Source: Sulfitobacter sp. W027 (GTDB lineage: Bacteria; Pseudomonadota; Alphaproteobacteria; Rhodobacterales; Rhodobacteraceae). From it: a stretch of DNA of 64,000 bases. Each line of letters starts with the position of its first letter. Positions within the stretch are counted from its first letter, which is position 1. The DNA lies in the NCBI RefSeq assembly GCF_025143985.1, contig NZ_CP083564.1, positions 1,861,501 to 1,925,500 on the forward strand, read 5' to 3'. A model generated the notes under the pieces. It had not been told where the DNA came from, ran no database searches, and saw nothing but the letters and a program-made list of their open reading frames with translations. Of the stretch, positions 1 to 9,553 are shown one piece after another. The translations under genes were made by a program, and so were the position numbers.

Positions 1-226
1 TGCTGCCAAACACGCGCTGACGGTGCCGCTGTTGTCCGACACCGATGGGGCGGTGACCGAGGCCTATGAGGTCTGGGTTGAAAAAAACATGTACGGCAAG
101 AAATCCATGGGCATCGAACGCGCGACCTATCTGATCGACGGGACAGGCCAGATCGCGCAGGTCTGGCGCAAGGTGAAGGTGCCCGGCCATGTGGATGCCG
201 TACTTGACGCGGTGCGCAGCGCATGA
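1..226 (+). CDS. bcp: Thioredoxin-dependent thiol peroxidase (peroxiredoxin), C-terminal part
   Basis: About 74 C-terminal residues are present; the gene starts before the window and is open from base 2. The stretch YGKKSMGIERATYLID and the ending WRKVKVPGHVDAVLDAV are typical of the Bcp/PrxQ branch, which reduces hydroperoxides in the cytoplasm using thioredoxin. The peroxidatic cysteine would lie upstream and cannot be checked. The stop codon overlaps the start of the next gene (ATGA), so the two are probably translationally coupled. Confidence 0.85.
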   Translation, partial: AAKHALTVPLLSDTDGAVTEAYEVWVEKNMYGKKSMGIERATYLIDGTGQIAQVWRKVKVPGHVDAVLDAVRSA

Positions 227-1041
227 TGCCGCTGGCAGAGATGGCCGAAGCGGTACTGCGCACGGCAGATGGGCGCGAGAAAACAGCGCTGTCGCGAAAA
301 TTCGCGGGGCAGTGGCTCTCGGCCCGTGCTGAAGGTGCCCGCCCCGAAGTGGGCCGCGCCGATCCGCCACTGCACCCTGCCCGGCCCGCCAAGCCCGAAT
401 TGCTCAGCCCCCGCGAGGTGCCGCGCCGTCGCCCCGGCACGCCCGAGGGCCGCGCGGCGCTTTTGCATGCCGTGGCGCATATCGAGTTGAACGCCGTCGA
501 TCTTCATTGGGACGTGATTGCGCGGTTTTCGCATGTTCCGCTTCCGCTTGGGTTCTTCGATGACTGGGTGAAAGCGGCGGATGACGAATCCAAGCACTTC
601 AACCTGATGTGCGATTGTCTTGAGGAGATGGGCAGCCACTACGGCGCGATGCCTGCCCATGCGGGCATGTGGCGCGCGGCCGAAGATACCGTGGATGATC
701 TGATGGGCCGCTTAGCCGTGGTGCCGATGGTGCTGGAGGCGCGCGGCCTTGATGTGACGCCCGGCATGATCGAGATATTCCGCAAGGCCAAGGCCGACAG
801 CGCCGTCGCCGCGCTTGAGACGATCTATGCCGAAGAAGTCGCCCATGTTGCCTATGGCAGTAAGTGGTTTCATTTTCTCTGCGGCCGCCATGACGAAGAT
901 CCGAAAGACCGTTTTCATGCCCTCGTACGCAAGTATTTCCACGGCGATCTGAAGCCGCCCTTCAACGAGGAAAAGCGTGCCGAGGCGGGAATCCCTCCGG
1001 ACTTCTACTGGCCGCTGACAGCAGACGGTGGGCCGGTATAA
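223..1041 (+). CDS. DUF455 family ferritin-like protein
   Basis: The 272-residue protein has the DUF455 pattern. AHIELNAVDLHWD (around residues 85-97), DDESKHF (120-126) and a later EEVAHVAYG supply the spaced Glu and His residues of a ferritin-like four-helix di-iron fold. The family is distantly related to MiaE-type hydroxylases, but its reaction is unknown to me. The ATGA overlap with the peroxiredoxin suggests co-expression and perhaps an oxidative-stress link, which is inference. No signal peptide is seen, so it is likely cytoplasmic. Confidence 0.85.
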   Translation: MMPLAEMAEAVLRTADGREKTALSRKFAGQWLSARAEGARPEVGRADPPLHPARPAKPELLSPREVPRRRPGTPEGRAALLHAVAHIELNAVDLHWDVIARFSHVPLPLGFFDDWVKAADDESKHFNLMCDCLEEMGSHYGAMPAHAGMWRAAEDTVDDLMGRLAVVPMVLEARGLDVTPGMIEIFRKAKADSAVAALETIYAEEVAHVAYGSKWFHFLCGRHDEDPKDRFHALVRKYFHGDLKPPFNEEKRAEAGIPPDFYWPLTADGGPV

Positions 1042-1234
1042 CAAAACACTAAAAGAGCAAGTGTTTGGTATCGGCGGATTTTTGCCAATTTCTTAGCGCA
1101 TAATAAGGCGGATGGGGGATTGCCGCGCAGGCATGGGGCAATAGGGTTGCCCCATTCGCAGGCACTGGCTATTGACGTTGGGCGCGGGCCGGGCTGCCCC
1201 GCCGCGCCGACGGGACGGGACAAGGGACGACAAC

Positions 1235-2563
1235 ATGCGCACACGGATTGCCATCAAGACGCATGCTCTGCTTGAGCATTACTTTCCCGAGCGCCGCGTC
1301 TTTTTGAAATCCGACAGCGACACCCGATTCATCCGCCTCCGCCCCGGCACCCAGATTATCGGGCTCGCAGGCTCAGCCTTTCTCGTGTCATGGGCCATCA
1401 TCGCCACGGCGATCATCTTGATGGACAGCATCGGCTCCGGCAACTTTCGAGAGCAAGCCAAACGCGACCAGCGCACCTATCAGGCCCGGTTGAACGAACT
1501 TTCCGCGCAGCGTGATCTGCGCGCCGAGGAGGCACTGGCCGCACAGGATCGGTTTAACGCCGCCCTGACACAGATTTCCGTCATGCAGTCCGAACTGCTG
1601 TCGTCCGAGACCCGCCGCCGTGAGTTGGAGACCGGGATCGACGTGATCCAGTCCACCCTGCGCGACACGATGAAAGACCGTCAGAAGGCCCGGCTGAAAC
1701 TGGCCGAACTGGAGGGCAGCCTTGAGAATGGTGAGGCAGGCAGTATCCGCGCCGACGCGGATCAGGCCCCGACCGATTTCCTTGCGCAAGCGCTGGCGCG
1801 CACCGCCGCTGAGCGTGACAAGGTGGTGGTTGATGCCCAAGACGCCCTGCTGCAGGCCGATGAGATGGCACAGGAAATTGCGCTCATGCGGGATCAGAAC
1901 GACGCAATTTTCCGCCAGCTTGAAGAAGCGATGAGCGTTTCCGTCGCCCCGCTTGATAAAATGTTCCGCAGCGCGGGCATGCCGACTGACCGTATCCTCG
2001 CCACTGTGCGCCGGGGATACTCCGGCCAGGGCGGCCCGATGACGCCGCTGTCCTTCACCACCCGTGGTGAGGAACTAAGCCCAGACACGCTGCGCGCCAA
2101 CCGTCTGTTGAACCAGATGGACCGGCTGAATCTTTACCGGATCGCTGCCGAGAAAGCGCCCTTCGCCAATCCGGTGAAATCCGCTTTCCGTTTCACCAGC
2201 CAATACGGCTATCGCCGCGACCCAAAGACCGGTGGCCGCCGCATGCACAAGGGCGTCGATTTCGCCGCTGGCATGGGCACGCCGCTTTACGCCACTGCCG
2301 ATGGCGTGGTGATTCACGCAGGCTGGCAGTCTGGCTATGGCCGTTTGGTCAAAATCCAGCATGAGTTCGGTATCGAAACCCGCTATGCGCACATGTCCAA
2401 GCTGCGCGTGAAAGTTGGCCAAAGAGTCTCGCGCGGGCAGCATATTGGTGATATGGGAGCATCAGGACGGGTCACCGGTGTCCATCTCCACTATGAAGTC
2501 CGCGTAGGTGGCAAGGCTGTTAACCCCATGATCTATATCAAGGCTGCAAACGATGTTTTCTAA
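1235..2563 (+). CDS. M23 family metallopeptidase, membrane-anchored, with coiled coil
   Basis: The 442-residue protein has one N-terminal membrane segment (about residues 41-63), a long Gln/Glu/Arg-rich coiled coil (about 75-235) and a C-terminal LytM/M23 domain. That domain carries the zinc motifs HKGVDF and HLHYEV, so it probably cuts peptidoglycan cross-links in the periplasm. I chose the ATG at 1235, preceded by AAGGGACG, over a TTG 63 bases upstream. The last 11 bases overlap the bactofilin gene, a pairing known from cell-shape loci such as Helicobacter csd1/ccmA. Confidence 0.88.
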   Translation: MRTRIAIKTHALLEHYFPERRVFLKSDSDTRFIRLRPGTQIIGLAGSAFLVSWAIIATAIILMDSIGSGNFREQAKRDQRTYQARLNELSAQRDLRAEEALAAQDRFNAALTQISVMQSELLSSETRRRELETGIDVIQSTLRDTMKDRQKARLKLAELEGSLENGEAGSIRADADQAPTDFLAQALARTAAERDKVVVDAQDALLQADEMAQEIALMRDQNDAIFRQLEEAMSVSVAPLDKMFRSAGMPTDRILATVRRGYSGQGGPMTPLSFTTRGEELSPDTLRANRLLNQMDRLNLYRIAAEKAPFANPVKSAFRFTSQYGYRRDPKTGGRRMHKGVDFAAGMGTPLYATADGVVIHAGWQSGYGRLVKIQHEFGIETRYAHMSKLRVKVGQRVSRGQHIGDMGASGRVTGVHLHYEVRVGGKAVNPMIYIKAANDVF

Positions 2564-3053
2564 AAGCAAAATCAACGATCCCGCGCCCCAGGATGCAGAT
2601 GCGTCCAAAGCGGCACCTTCCAGTGCTTCCACGGCCCCTGCGCCCTCCAAGCAGAGCGAATTCAAGGCCAGCGCGCCTAAGGCGAAGCCGCCCGCATCCG
2701 TTCTGTCTTCGGACCTGCATGTGACCGGCAACATGAAGACCACGGGCGATATTCAGGTTGAAGGCACCGTTGAAGGCGACATCCGCGCGCATTTGCTGAC
2801 CATCGGTGAGACCGCGACGATCAAAGGCGAAGTGGTTGCCGATGACGTGGTGATTAATGGTCGTATCGTGGGCCGCGTCCGTGGCCTCAAGGTCCGTCTC
2901 ACGTCGACCGCACGGGTTGAGGGTGACATCATCCACAAGACCATCGCGATCGAATCCGGCGCACATTTCGAAGGCTCTGTGCAGCGTCAGGACGATCCGC
3001 TGAACCCCGGCGCAAAGTCTGCTCCGGCGCAGAAGCCGAACCCAGCTTCCTAA
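2553..3053 (+). CDS. Bactofilin family polymer-forming cytoskeletal protein
   Basis: The 166-residue protein has a disordered Ala/Pro/Lys-rich head (1-50) and a bactofilin core (about 50-140). The core shows repeated short beta turns such as GDIQVEGTVEGDIRA, TIKGEVVADDVVINGRIVGRV and ARVEGDI, consistent with a right-handed beta helix. Bactofilins form filaments without nucleotide and place cell-wall enzymes. The start lies inside the M23 gene, which argues for translational coupling. A strong terminator follows at 3078. Confidence 0.9.
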   Translation: MFSKSKINDPAPQDADASKAAPSSASTAPAPSKQSEFKASAPKAKPPASVLSSDLHVTGNMKTTGDIQVEGTVEGDIRAHLLTIGETATIKGEVVADDVVINGRIVGRVRGLKVRLTSTARVEGDIIHKTIAIESGAHFEGSVQRQDDPLNPGAKSAPAQKPNPAS

Positions 3054-3077
3054 GGCCGCGGTCGGTTCAAAAAATTC

Positions 3078-3116
3078 ACGGGCGTCGCAGGAAACTGCGG
3101 CGCCCGTTTTCGTTTT
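3078..3116. terminator. Bidirectional intrinsic terminator between bactofilin and DUF3179 genes
   Basis: A 13-bp stem (3078-3090 with 3095-3107, one G-T pair) closes a GAAA tetraloop and is followed by TTTCGTTTT. A-rich sequence on the other side lets it work for the convergent gene too. Confidence 0.85.
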
Positions 3117-3130
3117 ACTATGGGTGTGAG

Positions 3131-4099
3131 TTAGCGGCCCAGCATCCACGTGCCGTTTGGCCAGAAGGCATCGAAGGCGAAGGCAAACATCACATCATGC
3201 GGCACATCGCGTCCGGCGCTGTCGCGCACGCGGATGCTGCCCACGTCACGTCCCTCACTGATCTGCCCCGCGTCCAGAGCAGAGGCCTGCCCTGCCCGCC
3301 ATGTGATCGTCACCCCGGCCTCCCGCAACTCGCCTACCTCGGCCAGTCGGTTAAGGCGCCATGCCCGGTCCCCCACGCGGACAACACGCTCCAGCGGTGC
3401 GATGCCGTGGGGCGGTTGCGATCCGTCATAGAGAAAGGGTTTGGGCGACGAATCATACCCACGATAAGGGTTGCGGCCATAGTCTCGGTTATAGGACGGC
3501 TCCTCCATCACCAGCCCGTCGGGATGGCGCACAGTGAAATCTGCCCAGCTTTCCAGCCAGCTTGGGAGGTGCTTTAGCTCGGTCCCGGTCAGTGCCCCCA
3601 CGATGGCGCGGCCCTCTGCCTGCTGCCACCAGCTTTGCGTCTCGCGGTCATACATCACCATGTCGGAATGGCGCAGCTTGCCGGAGACGCCGAAGCGCAG
3701 CACCTTGCCTGCGACCCGGCGATCAAAGACCAGCGCGGAATTGCACAGCGGGCAGAAGGTCACCGCGATAGGGCGGCCCTGCACCGTATCATTCACGATC
3801 TCATGCCATGTCAGATAGCGGATCGGATAGGCGCGCGGTTGAGCACCATCGATCGCAACGGTGATGACCGGCTCGCGCGGGCCGATGCGGGTCTCAGTAG
3901 ATGCAGTTCGGAACGCAGGCGCATCAAGCGCCGGTATGCCATCCTTAGGCGGCCCGCCTGAGATGATCTCGGACCAGTCGGTGATGGTTGTTTTGGAAAA
4001 ATCGGTCTCGGGCCATTCCCCCTCCCAGCGGGCGGGATCAGCGAGGAGACTGTTGGCCGCAAGGCCAAGGCTCAGAACGATGGCGCTCAATTTAATCAT
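3131..4099 (-). CDS. DUF3179 domain-containing exported protein
   Basis: The 322-residue protein starts with a signal peptide (MIKLSAIVLSLGLAANSLLA). The DUF3179 body includes the Cys-pair motif FCPLCNSALVFDR, then WWQQAEGRAIVG, and GRNPYRGYDSSP nearer the C-terminus. The CPLCNS motif suggests metal binding or redox chemistry, but the function is unknown to me. The ATG at 4099 is chosen because the signal peptide begins there. An in-frame start 51 bases upstream would add a non-signal-like extension. Confidence 0.85.
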   Translation of the reverse strand: MIKLSAIVLSLGLAANSLLADPARWEGEWPETDFSKTTITDWSEIISGGPPKDGIPALDAPAFRTASTETRIGPREPVITVAIDGAQPRAYPIRYLTWHEIVNDTVQGRPIAVTFCPLCNSALVFDRRVAGKVLRFGVSGKLRHSDMVMYDRETQSWWQQAEGRAIVGALTGTELKHLPSWLESWADFTVRHPDGLVMEEPSYNRDYGRNPYRGYDSSPKPFLYDGSQPPHGIAPLERVVRVGDRAWRLNRLAEVGELREAGVTITWRAGQASALDAGQISEGRDVGSIRVRDSAGRDVPHDVMFAFAFDAFWPNGTWMLGR

Positions 4100-4163
4100 G
4101 GCCTGAGCGTGGCGCATACGGGGGTGAGCAAGCAAGCCCACCCCACGCAATTGGGAACAGATG

Positions 4164-4718
4164 TTACTCGGTCACAGAGACCTTTTGCATTACGTCCGGC
4201 GTGCCGACGACGGCGCCATTGCCGCCAGTGCCACGTTTGATGGCGTCGACCACGTCTTGGCCTTTGGTAACCTTGCCCACGACCGTATATTGACCGTTAA
4301 GAAAAGGTGCTTCATCGAACATGATAAAGAACTGGCTGTTGGCGCTGTCCGGGCTCTGGCTGCGGGCCATGCCGACGACGCCAGCTTCATAGGCGATGTC
4401 CGAGAACTCCGCCTTGAGGTCCGGCTTGTCAGAGCCGCCCATGCCAGCGCGCGCGGTGTCGCCGCCGGATTTGCCGAACTGCACGTCACCGGTCTGGGCC
4501 ATGAAACCGTCGATCACGCGGTGGAAGACCACCCCGTCATAGGCGCCTTCTTCGGCCAGTTCCGTGATGCGTGCCACATGCTCAGGGGCAACATCTTCCA
4601 GCAGGTCGATCTTGACGGTGCCATTGGCCTCGCCCGCGACTTCGATCTCAAGCCCGGTGGCCGCAGCCGCCGTGCCGAGAAGCGCCAGAACAGCGCTGGT
4701 GCCGAAAAGCTTACGCAT
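4164..4718 (-). CDS. Peptidylprolyl isomerase, cyclophilin type, exported
   Basis: The 184-residue protein has an N-terminal signal peptide (about residues 1-20, ending in AAAATG) and a short bacterial cyclophilin domain. The catalytic region reads VVFHRVIDGFMAQTGD, followed by NSQFFIMF. It would catalyse proline isomerisation in periplasmic protein folding. Its start overlaps the end of the cytoplasmic paralogue by 8 bases, so one mRNA gives a cytoplasmic and a periplasmic enzyme. Confidence 0.93.
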   Translation of the reverse strand: MRKLFGTSAVLALLGTAAAATGLEIEVAGEANGTVKIDLLEDVAPEHVARITELAEEGAYDGVVFHRVIDGFMAQTGDVQFGKSGGDTARAGMGGSDKPDLKAEFSDIAYEAGVVGMARSQSPDSANSQFFIMFDEAPFLNGQYTVVGKVTKGQDVVDAIKRGTGGNGAVVGTPDVMQKVSVTE

Positions 4719-5217
4719 CTGCGGCCACCTTGACGGAGATCATGCGGTCGGGATTCGCAGGCGGCTCGCCACGGGTCAGCGCATCGACATGTTCCATGCC
4801 AGAGATGACCTGCCCGTAAACGGTGTACTGACCGTTGAGGAAGTCATTGTCTTTGAAGTTGATGAAGAACTGGCTGTTGGCGCTGTCGGGGTTTGCCGAA
4901 CGCGCCGCACCGATGGTGCCGCGAGCATGCGGTACTTTGGAGAATTCTGCTGGCAGGTTCGGCATGTCCGAGCCGCCGGTGCCAGCCGCGCGCAGGTTGA
5001 AGTTATCTTCCATATTGCCATTGGCCACATCGCCCGTCTGAGCCATGAAACCTTCGATCACGCGGTGAAAGGCGACATTGTCGTATTTACCAGCGCGGGC
5101 CAGTTCCTTCATGCGCTCGACGTGCTTGGGCGCAAGGTCGGGCATCAACTCGATGGTGACGGTGCCGCCTTTGAGCTCCATCAGAATGGTGTTTTCGGGG
5201 TCTTTGATATCAGCCAT
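4711..5217 (-). CDS. Peptidylprolyl isomerase, cyclophilin type, cytoplasmic
   Basis: The 168-residue cyclophilin has no signal peptide. Active-site motifs are VAFHRVIEGFMAQTGD and NSQFFINF, with the short bacterial form of the domain filling the protein. It is the upstream gene of a two-gene unit with the exported paralogue, and the two probably arose by duplication. The 126-base gap to the divergent pgk gene should hold the promoters of both. Confidence 0.93.
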   Translation of the reverse strand: MADIKDPENTILMELKGGTVTIELMPDLAPKHVERMKELARAGKYDNVAFHRVIEGFMAQTGDVANGNMEDNFNLRAAGTGGSDMPNLPAEFSKVPHARGTIGAARSANPDSANSQFFINFKDNDFLNGQYTVYGQVISGMEHVDALTRGEPPANPDRMISVKVAADA

Positions 5218-5343
5218 TGGGCAATCCTTTAGTTTGTCTTTGCCAGATACCTAAGGAGCTTGGCCGCGATTGCCAAGCCGCGCATTGACGTCACGCGCGA
5301 TAACAGCAAAACACAGCGCAAGAGTTTGAATGGGAGAGAAGCG

Positions 5344-6522
5344 ATGGGTTGGAAAACGCTGGACGACATGGACCTGAACGGCAAACGCGTGCTGCTGCGT
5401 GTAGACATTAACGTGCCGGCTGAGGAGGGTCGCGTCACCGATGCCACGCGGATCGAGCGGATCGTGCCCACGGTGAACGACATTCTGTCGCGCGGTGGCA
5501 AGGTGACCCTGCTGGCGCATTTCGGGCGTCCCAAGGGCAAGGTTGTCGAGGAGATGAGTCTTCGCCAAGTTTTGCCCGCGCTGGAAAAGGCACTAGGCCG
5601 CGATGTGGCTTTCGTGCCCTCGCTGGATGCCGCTGCCGAGGCGCAGGGCGATCTGCAACTTATGGAAAACATCCGTTTCTACCCCGGTGAAGAGGCCAAT
5701 GACGAAGGTTTCGCCCGCCAGCTGGCCGATCTCGGCGATATCTACTGCAACGATGCCTTCTCTGCCGCCCACCGCGCCCATGCCTCAACCGAAGCGCTGG
5801 CGCGGCTGCTGCCTGCCTGCGCGGGCCGTTTGATGCAGGCGGAACTCTCGGCCCTGGAGGCGGCACTCGCCAAGCCTGAGCGCCCGGTGGGGGCCGTGGT
5901 CGGTGGGGCCAAGGTTTCGACCAAGATCGCGCTTTTGGAAAACCTCGTGAACCGGTTGGATGTCTTGGTCATTGGTGGCGGCATGGCAAACACCTTCCTC
6001 GCAGCGCTTGGTGCTGATCTGGGCAAGTCGTTGGAAGAGCCGGATTATTACGACACGGCCAAAGACATCATGGCGCAGGCCGACAAGGCGGGCTGCCGCG
6101 TGATCTTGCCCGTCGACGGTCTGGTCGCGCGTGAGTTCGCCAAAGGGGCCATCCATGAGGTGGCCCAGCTTGGCCCCGATGCCAGCCTCGCCGAAGACCA
6201 GATGGTGCTGGATGCGGGCCCCGATACGGTCGCTTTGGTCGAGACGGCCTTTGCCGGGCTGCGAACCTTGATCTGGAATGGGCCGATGGGGGCCTTTGAA
6301 ATTCCGCCTTTCGATACCGCCACCGTCGCGGCGGCCCGCGCAGCAGCGGCCAAGACACGCGAAGGCACGTTGACCTCGGTCGCGGGGGGCGGTGACACGG
6401 TTGCCGCGCTGAACCAAGCAGGCGTCGCGGATGATTTCACCTATATCTCCACCGCCGGGGGCGCGTTCCTTGAGTGGATGGAAGGCAAAACCCTGCCCGG
6501 TGTCGCCGCTTTGGGCGGCTAA
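5344..6522 (+). CDS. pgk: Phosphoglycerate kinase
   Basis: At 392 residues it is the usual length for PGK. N-terminal substrate motifs are [16 protein letters not shown] and HRAHAST; the nucleotide-binding side has GGAKVSTKI and the Gly-rich [12 protein letters not shown] near the end. It interconverts 1,3-bisphosphoglycerate plus ADP and 3-phosphoglycerate plus ATP. The ATG at 5344, preceded by GGGAGAGAAGCG, is preferred to an in-frame start 84 bases upstream that would add residues unlike the family. A terminator follows immediately. Confidence 0.97.
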   Translation: MGWKTLDDMDLNGKRVLLRVDINVPAEEGRVTDATRIERIVPTVNDILSRGGKVTLLAHFGRPKGKVVEEMSLRQVLPALEKALGRDVAFVPSLDAAAEAQGDLQLMENIRFYPGEEANDEGFARQLADLGDIYCNDAFSAAHRAHASTEALARLLPACAGRLMQAELSALEAALAKPERPVGAVVGGAKVSTKIALLENLVNRLDVLVIGGGMANTFLAALGADLGKSLEEPDYYDTAKDIMAQADKAGCRVILPVDGLVAREFAKGAIHEVAQLGPDASLAEDQMVLDAGPDTVALVETAFAGLRTLIWNGPMGAFEIPPFDTATVAAARAAAAKTREGTLTSVAGGGDTVAALNQAGVADDFTYISTAGGAFLEWMEGKTLPGVAALGG

Positions 6523-6549
6523 GTCGCGCAAAAACGCGATTTCTTGTTA
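6521..6549 (+). terminator. Intrinsic terminator of pgk
   Basis: An 8-bp stem (6521-6528 with 6535-6542, core TCGCG/CGCGA) with loop CAAAAA runs straight into TTTCTTGTT. It begins at the pgk stop codon. Confidence 0.65.
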
Positions 6550-6643
6550 AAAACAACGGGTTTCCCGCAAATGTGGGATTCCCATGACGAATCGCCTGTG
6601 TCATACTGATGTCACGTCCGCCAAGAGACGCAGAGGCAGAACC

Positions 6644-6943
6644 ATGACACGCAACACCCGTCCGGCTTTCGGCACATTGCTGTTCTTCGCGATTGCTTTC
6701 GCGCTGAGCCTGTATTTCACCTTTGCTGCCGTTCAGGGCGATTTCGGCCTGTTCCGCCGGACCGAAATCGTGGCGGAGAGCCAAAAGCTGAGCGACCGTT
6801 TGGCCGAGGTCCGCGCCGAGGTGGCCCGGATGGAGAACCTCACCCGCCGCCTGTCGGACGACTACCTCGACCTTGATCTTTTGGACGAACGCGCGCGCAA
6901 GGTGCTGGGCATGGTCCGCACCGATGAGATCGTCATTCGCTAA
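6644..6943 (+). CDS. FtsB/DivIC-like septum formation initiator family protein
   Basis: The 99-residue protein has one N-terminal membrane segment (FGTLLFFAIAFALSLYFTF) followed by a coiled coil and the ending LLDERARKVLGMVRTDEIVI, typical of the DivIC/FtsB family in alphaproteobacteria. Such proteins join FtsL and FtsQ in the divisome. The position directly before pdhA is common in this group as I recall. The ATG at 6644 is chosen over one 60 bases upstream because it puts the membrane helix at the usual place. Confidence 0.82.
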   Translation: MTRNTRPAFGTLLFFAIAFALSLYFTFAAVQGDFGLFRRTEIVAESQKLSDRLAEVRAEVARMENLTRRLSDDYLDLDLLDERARKVLGMVRTDEIVIR

Positions 6944-7083
6944 GCTTTCGCGCCTGATCGCCCTGCCCCACGCCTGCGGTCTTGCAATCACCTAAAATCT
7001 CTGGCCTCCTTCGCCTTGTCAGCCGTGGCGCGCGCGCCACGTCACAAAGTCCCTCGCAATCCATTCCGGAATGCGCTAGGGAA

Positions 7084-7101
7084 TAGTTTAACGCTAAACT
7101 A
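7084..7101. promoter_or_regulatory. Perfect palindrome upstream of pdhA, likely operator
   Basis: TAGTTTAACGCTAAACTA has two 7-base arms that match perfectly around ACGC. It lies 38 bases before the pdhA start, in the 196-base gap after the FtsB-like gene. The position fits a repressor site covering a promoter or early transcript. The regulator is unknown. Confidence 0.55.
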
Positions 7102-7139
7102 CTTTTGGCATCTGACCAAAGCCGACGGAGGAGACGTCC

Positions 7140-8147
7140 ATGGCCGCGAGGAAATCGAGCAAGAAACCCAATGTCTCTGCGGAGGAGCTGACCAGCTATT
7201 ACCGCGACATGCTGCTGATCCGGCGGTTTGAAGAGAAAGCCGGGCAACTCTACGGCATGGGGCTGATCGGGGGGTTCTGCCACCTCTATATCGGACAAGA
7301 AGCGGTCGTTGTCGGCCTTGAGGCCGCCGCCGAAGAAGGCGACAAGCGCATCACCTCTTACCGCGACCACGGCCATATGCTGGCCTGCGGCATGGACCCC
7401 AACGGCGTCATGGCCGAGCTTACGGGCCGCGAAGGCGGCTATTCCAAGGGCAAGGGCGGCTCGATGCATATGTTCTCGAAAGAGAAGCATTTCTACGGCG
7501 GCCACGGTATCGTTGCAGCACAGGTGCCGCTCGGCGCGGGCCTCGCCTTTGCCGACAAATACAAAGACAACGGGCGTGTCACCTTCACCTATTTCGGCGA
7601 CGGTGCAGCGAACCAGGGCCAGGTCTATGAGACCTTCAACATGGCCGCGCTCTGGAAACTGCCGGTGATCTTCGTGATCGAGAACAACCAATACGCCATG
7701 GGCACCTCGCAGCAGCGCTCGACCTCCTCTGCGGAGATCTGGGAGCGCGGCAAGGCTTTCGGCATCCCCGGCGAAGCGGTAGACGGCATGGACGTGCTGG
7801 CGGTGAAGGAGGCCGGTCAGAAGGCCGTGGCCCACGCCCGCAAAGACGGACCCTATATTCTCGAGATCAAGACCTACCGCTACCGTGGCCACTCGATGTC
7901 AGACCCTGCCAAGTACCGCACCCGCGAAGAGGTCCAGAAGATGCGCGACGAGCGCGACCCGATCGAGGCCGTGCGCACTTTGCTGCTGGAGGGCAACCAC
8001 GCCAGCGAGGACGATCTCAAAGCCATCGACAAGGAGATCAAAAAGGTCGTGAACGAAAGCGCCGATTTCGCCAAGGAAAGCCCGGAGCCGCATCTCGACG
8101 AGCTCTGGACCGACATCTACGCAACCGAAGTTCCGCAGGAGGCCTGA
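7140..8147 (+). CDS. pdhA: Pyruvate dehydrogenase E1 component, alpha subunit
   Basis: The 335-residue protein matches E1-alpha. It has the thiamine diphosphate motif [20 protein letters not shown]...ENNQYAMGT, the start [19 protein letters not shown] and the phosphorylation-loop-like [11 protein letters not shown]. With pdhB it decarboxylates pyruvate and passes the acetyl group to the lipoyl arm of E2. A strong ribosome site GGAGGAG lies 7 bases before the ATG. It is the first gene of pdhABC, with 4 bases to pdhB. Confidence 0.97.
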   Translation: MAARKSSKKPNVSAEELTSYYRDMLLIRRFEEKAGQLYGMGLIGGFCHLYIGQEAVVVGLEAAAEEGDKRITSYRDHGHMLACGMDPNGVMAELTGREGGYSKGKGGSMHMFSKEKHFYGGHGIVAAQVPLGAGLAFADKYKDNGRVTFTYFGDGAANQGQVYETFNMAALWKLPVIFVIENNQYAMGTSQQRSTSSAEIWERGKAFGIPGEAVDGMDVLAVKEAGQKAVAHARKDGPYILEIKTYRYRGHSMSDPAKYRTREEVQKMRDERDPIEAVRTLLLEGNHASEDDLKAIDKEIKKVVNESADFAKESPEPHLDELWTDIYATEVPQEA

Positions 8148-8151
8148 AGCA

Positions 8152-8415
8152 ATGGCAACCGAAATTCTCATGCCCGCCCTCAGCCCCACTATGGAAGAAG
8201 GCACGCTCGCCAAATGGTTGGTCAAGGAGGGCGACGAAGTCTCCTCTGGTGACATTCTGGCCGAGATCGAGACCGACAAAGCCACGATGGAGTTCGAAGC
8301 CGTGGACGAAGGCACCATCGGCAAGATTCTGATCGAAGAAGGCACCGAAGGCGTTAAAGTGAACACCGCCATCGCCGTTCTGCTGGAAGAAGGCGAAAGC
8401 GCGGACGACATCGAC
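8152..8415 (+). repeat. Lipoyl-domain direct repeat, copy 1 (copy 2 at 9554-9817)
   Basis: The first 264 bases of pdhB match the first 264 of pdhC at about 88 percent (32 differences by hand count), including a 30-base identical block that codes for [10 protein letters not shown]. The proteins differ at only 4 of 88 positions. This suggests duplication or continuing gene conversion. Confidence 0.85.
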
Positions 8416-9543
8416 AGCGCGAAATCCGCCCCCGTCGAAGACAAGGGCGAGGACGCCAAACCGGCGCAGGCAAATTCTTCGGACAACGACCGCGAGACGC
8501 CCGCCGAGGGCAAGAAACAGCCCGAGCCCGACACCAGCCCCGACTGGCCCGAAGGTACGGCAATGAAGCAGCAGACCGTGCGCGAAGCGCTGCGCGACGC
8601 CATGGCCGAAGAAATGCGCCGCGACGAGGATGTCTTCCTCATGGGCGAGGAAGTGGCCGAATACCAAGGTGCCTATAAGATCACCCAAGGGATGCTGGAC
8701 GAATTCGGCCCCAAACGCGTGATCGACACGCCGATTACCGAACATGGCTTTGCCGGGATCGGTGTTGGTGCGGCCTTTGGCGGTCTGCGCCCGATTGTTG
8801 AGTTCATGACCTTCAACTTCGCCATGCAGGCGATGGACCAGATCATCAACTCCGCGGCCAAGACGCTCTATATGTCCGGCGGCCAGATGGGCGCGCCCAT
8901 GGTCTTCCGCGGCCCCAACGGTGCCGCAGCCCGCGTGGGCGCCCAGCACTCTCAGGACTACGCCGCCTGGTTCATGCAGATCCCCGGCCTCAAGGTTGCG
9001 ATGCCCTATTCGGCAAGCGATTACAAAGGCCTGATGAAAACCGCGATCCGCGACCCGAACCCGGTGATCTTCCTTGAAAACGAAATCCTCTATGGCCGCA
9101 GCTTCGACGTGCCGGATGTGGAAGACTACACCGTCCCCTTCGGCAAGGCCCGCATCTGGCGCGAGGGCGCGGATGTGACCATCGTCAGCTTCGGCATCGG
9201 CATGACCTATGCGCTTGAGGCCGCCGAGAAACTGGCCGAGGACGGTATCGAGGCCGAGGTGATCGACCTGCGCACCCTGCGCCCGATGGATACCGACACG
9301 ATCCTCAAATCGGTGATGAAGACAAACCGCTGCGTCACCGTCGAAGAAGGCTGGCCGCAAGGCTCGGTCGGTGGCTACATCAGCGGCGTGATCATGCAGG
9401 AGGCGTTTGACTACCTCGACGCCCCGGTCATCACCTGCACCGGCAAGGACGTTCCCATGCCCTATGCTGCCAACCTTGAAAAACACGCGCTGGTCACCAC
9501 CAATGAGGTGATCGAAGCCGTGCGCAAAGTCACCTACCGGTAA
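8152..9543 (+). CDS. pdhB: Pyruvate dehydrogenase E1 component, beta subunit, with N-terminal lipoyl domain
   Basis: The 463-residue protein is longer than a plain E1-beta (about 330) because residues 1-80 are a lipoyl domain with the lipoyl-lysine motif ETDKATMEF. An acidic/Pro linker (about 85-140) leads into the transketolase-like domain ([14 protein letters not shown], then [13 protein letters not shown]). Lipoylated E1-beta is known from Zymomonas and rhizobia. The lipoyl domain is nearly identical to that of the next gene. No E3 (lpd) gene occurs in this window. Confidence 0.96.
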   Translation: MATEILMPALSPTMEEGTLAKWLVKEGDEVSSGDILAEIETDKATMEFEAVDEGTIGKILIEEGTEGVKVNTAIAVLLEEGESADDIDSAKSAPVEDKGEDAKPAQANSSDNDRETPAEGKKQPEPDTSPDWPEGTAMKQQTVREALRDAMAEEMRRDEDVFLMGEEVAEYQGAYKITQGMLDEFGPKRVIDTPITEHGFAGIGVGAAFGGLRPIVEFMTFNFAMQAMDQIINSAAKTLYMSGGQMGAPMVFRGPNGAAARVGAQHSQDYAAWFMQIPGLKVAMPYSASDYKGLMKTAIRDPNPVIFLENEILYGRSFDVPDVEDYTVPFGKARIWREGADVTIVSFGIGMTYALEAAEKLAEDGIEAEVIDLRTLRPMDTDTILKSVMKTNRCVTVEEGWPQGSVGGYISGVIMQEAFDYLDAPVITCTGKDVPMPYAANLEKHALVTTNEVIEAVRKVTYR

Positions 9544-9553
9544 GGAGCGGATC

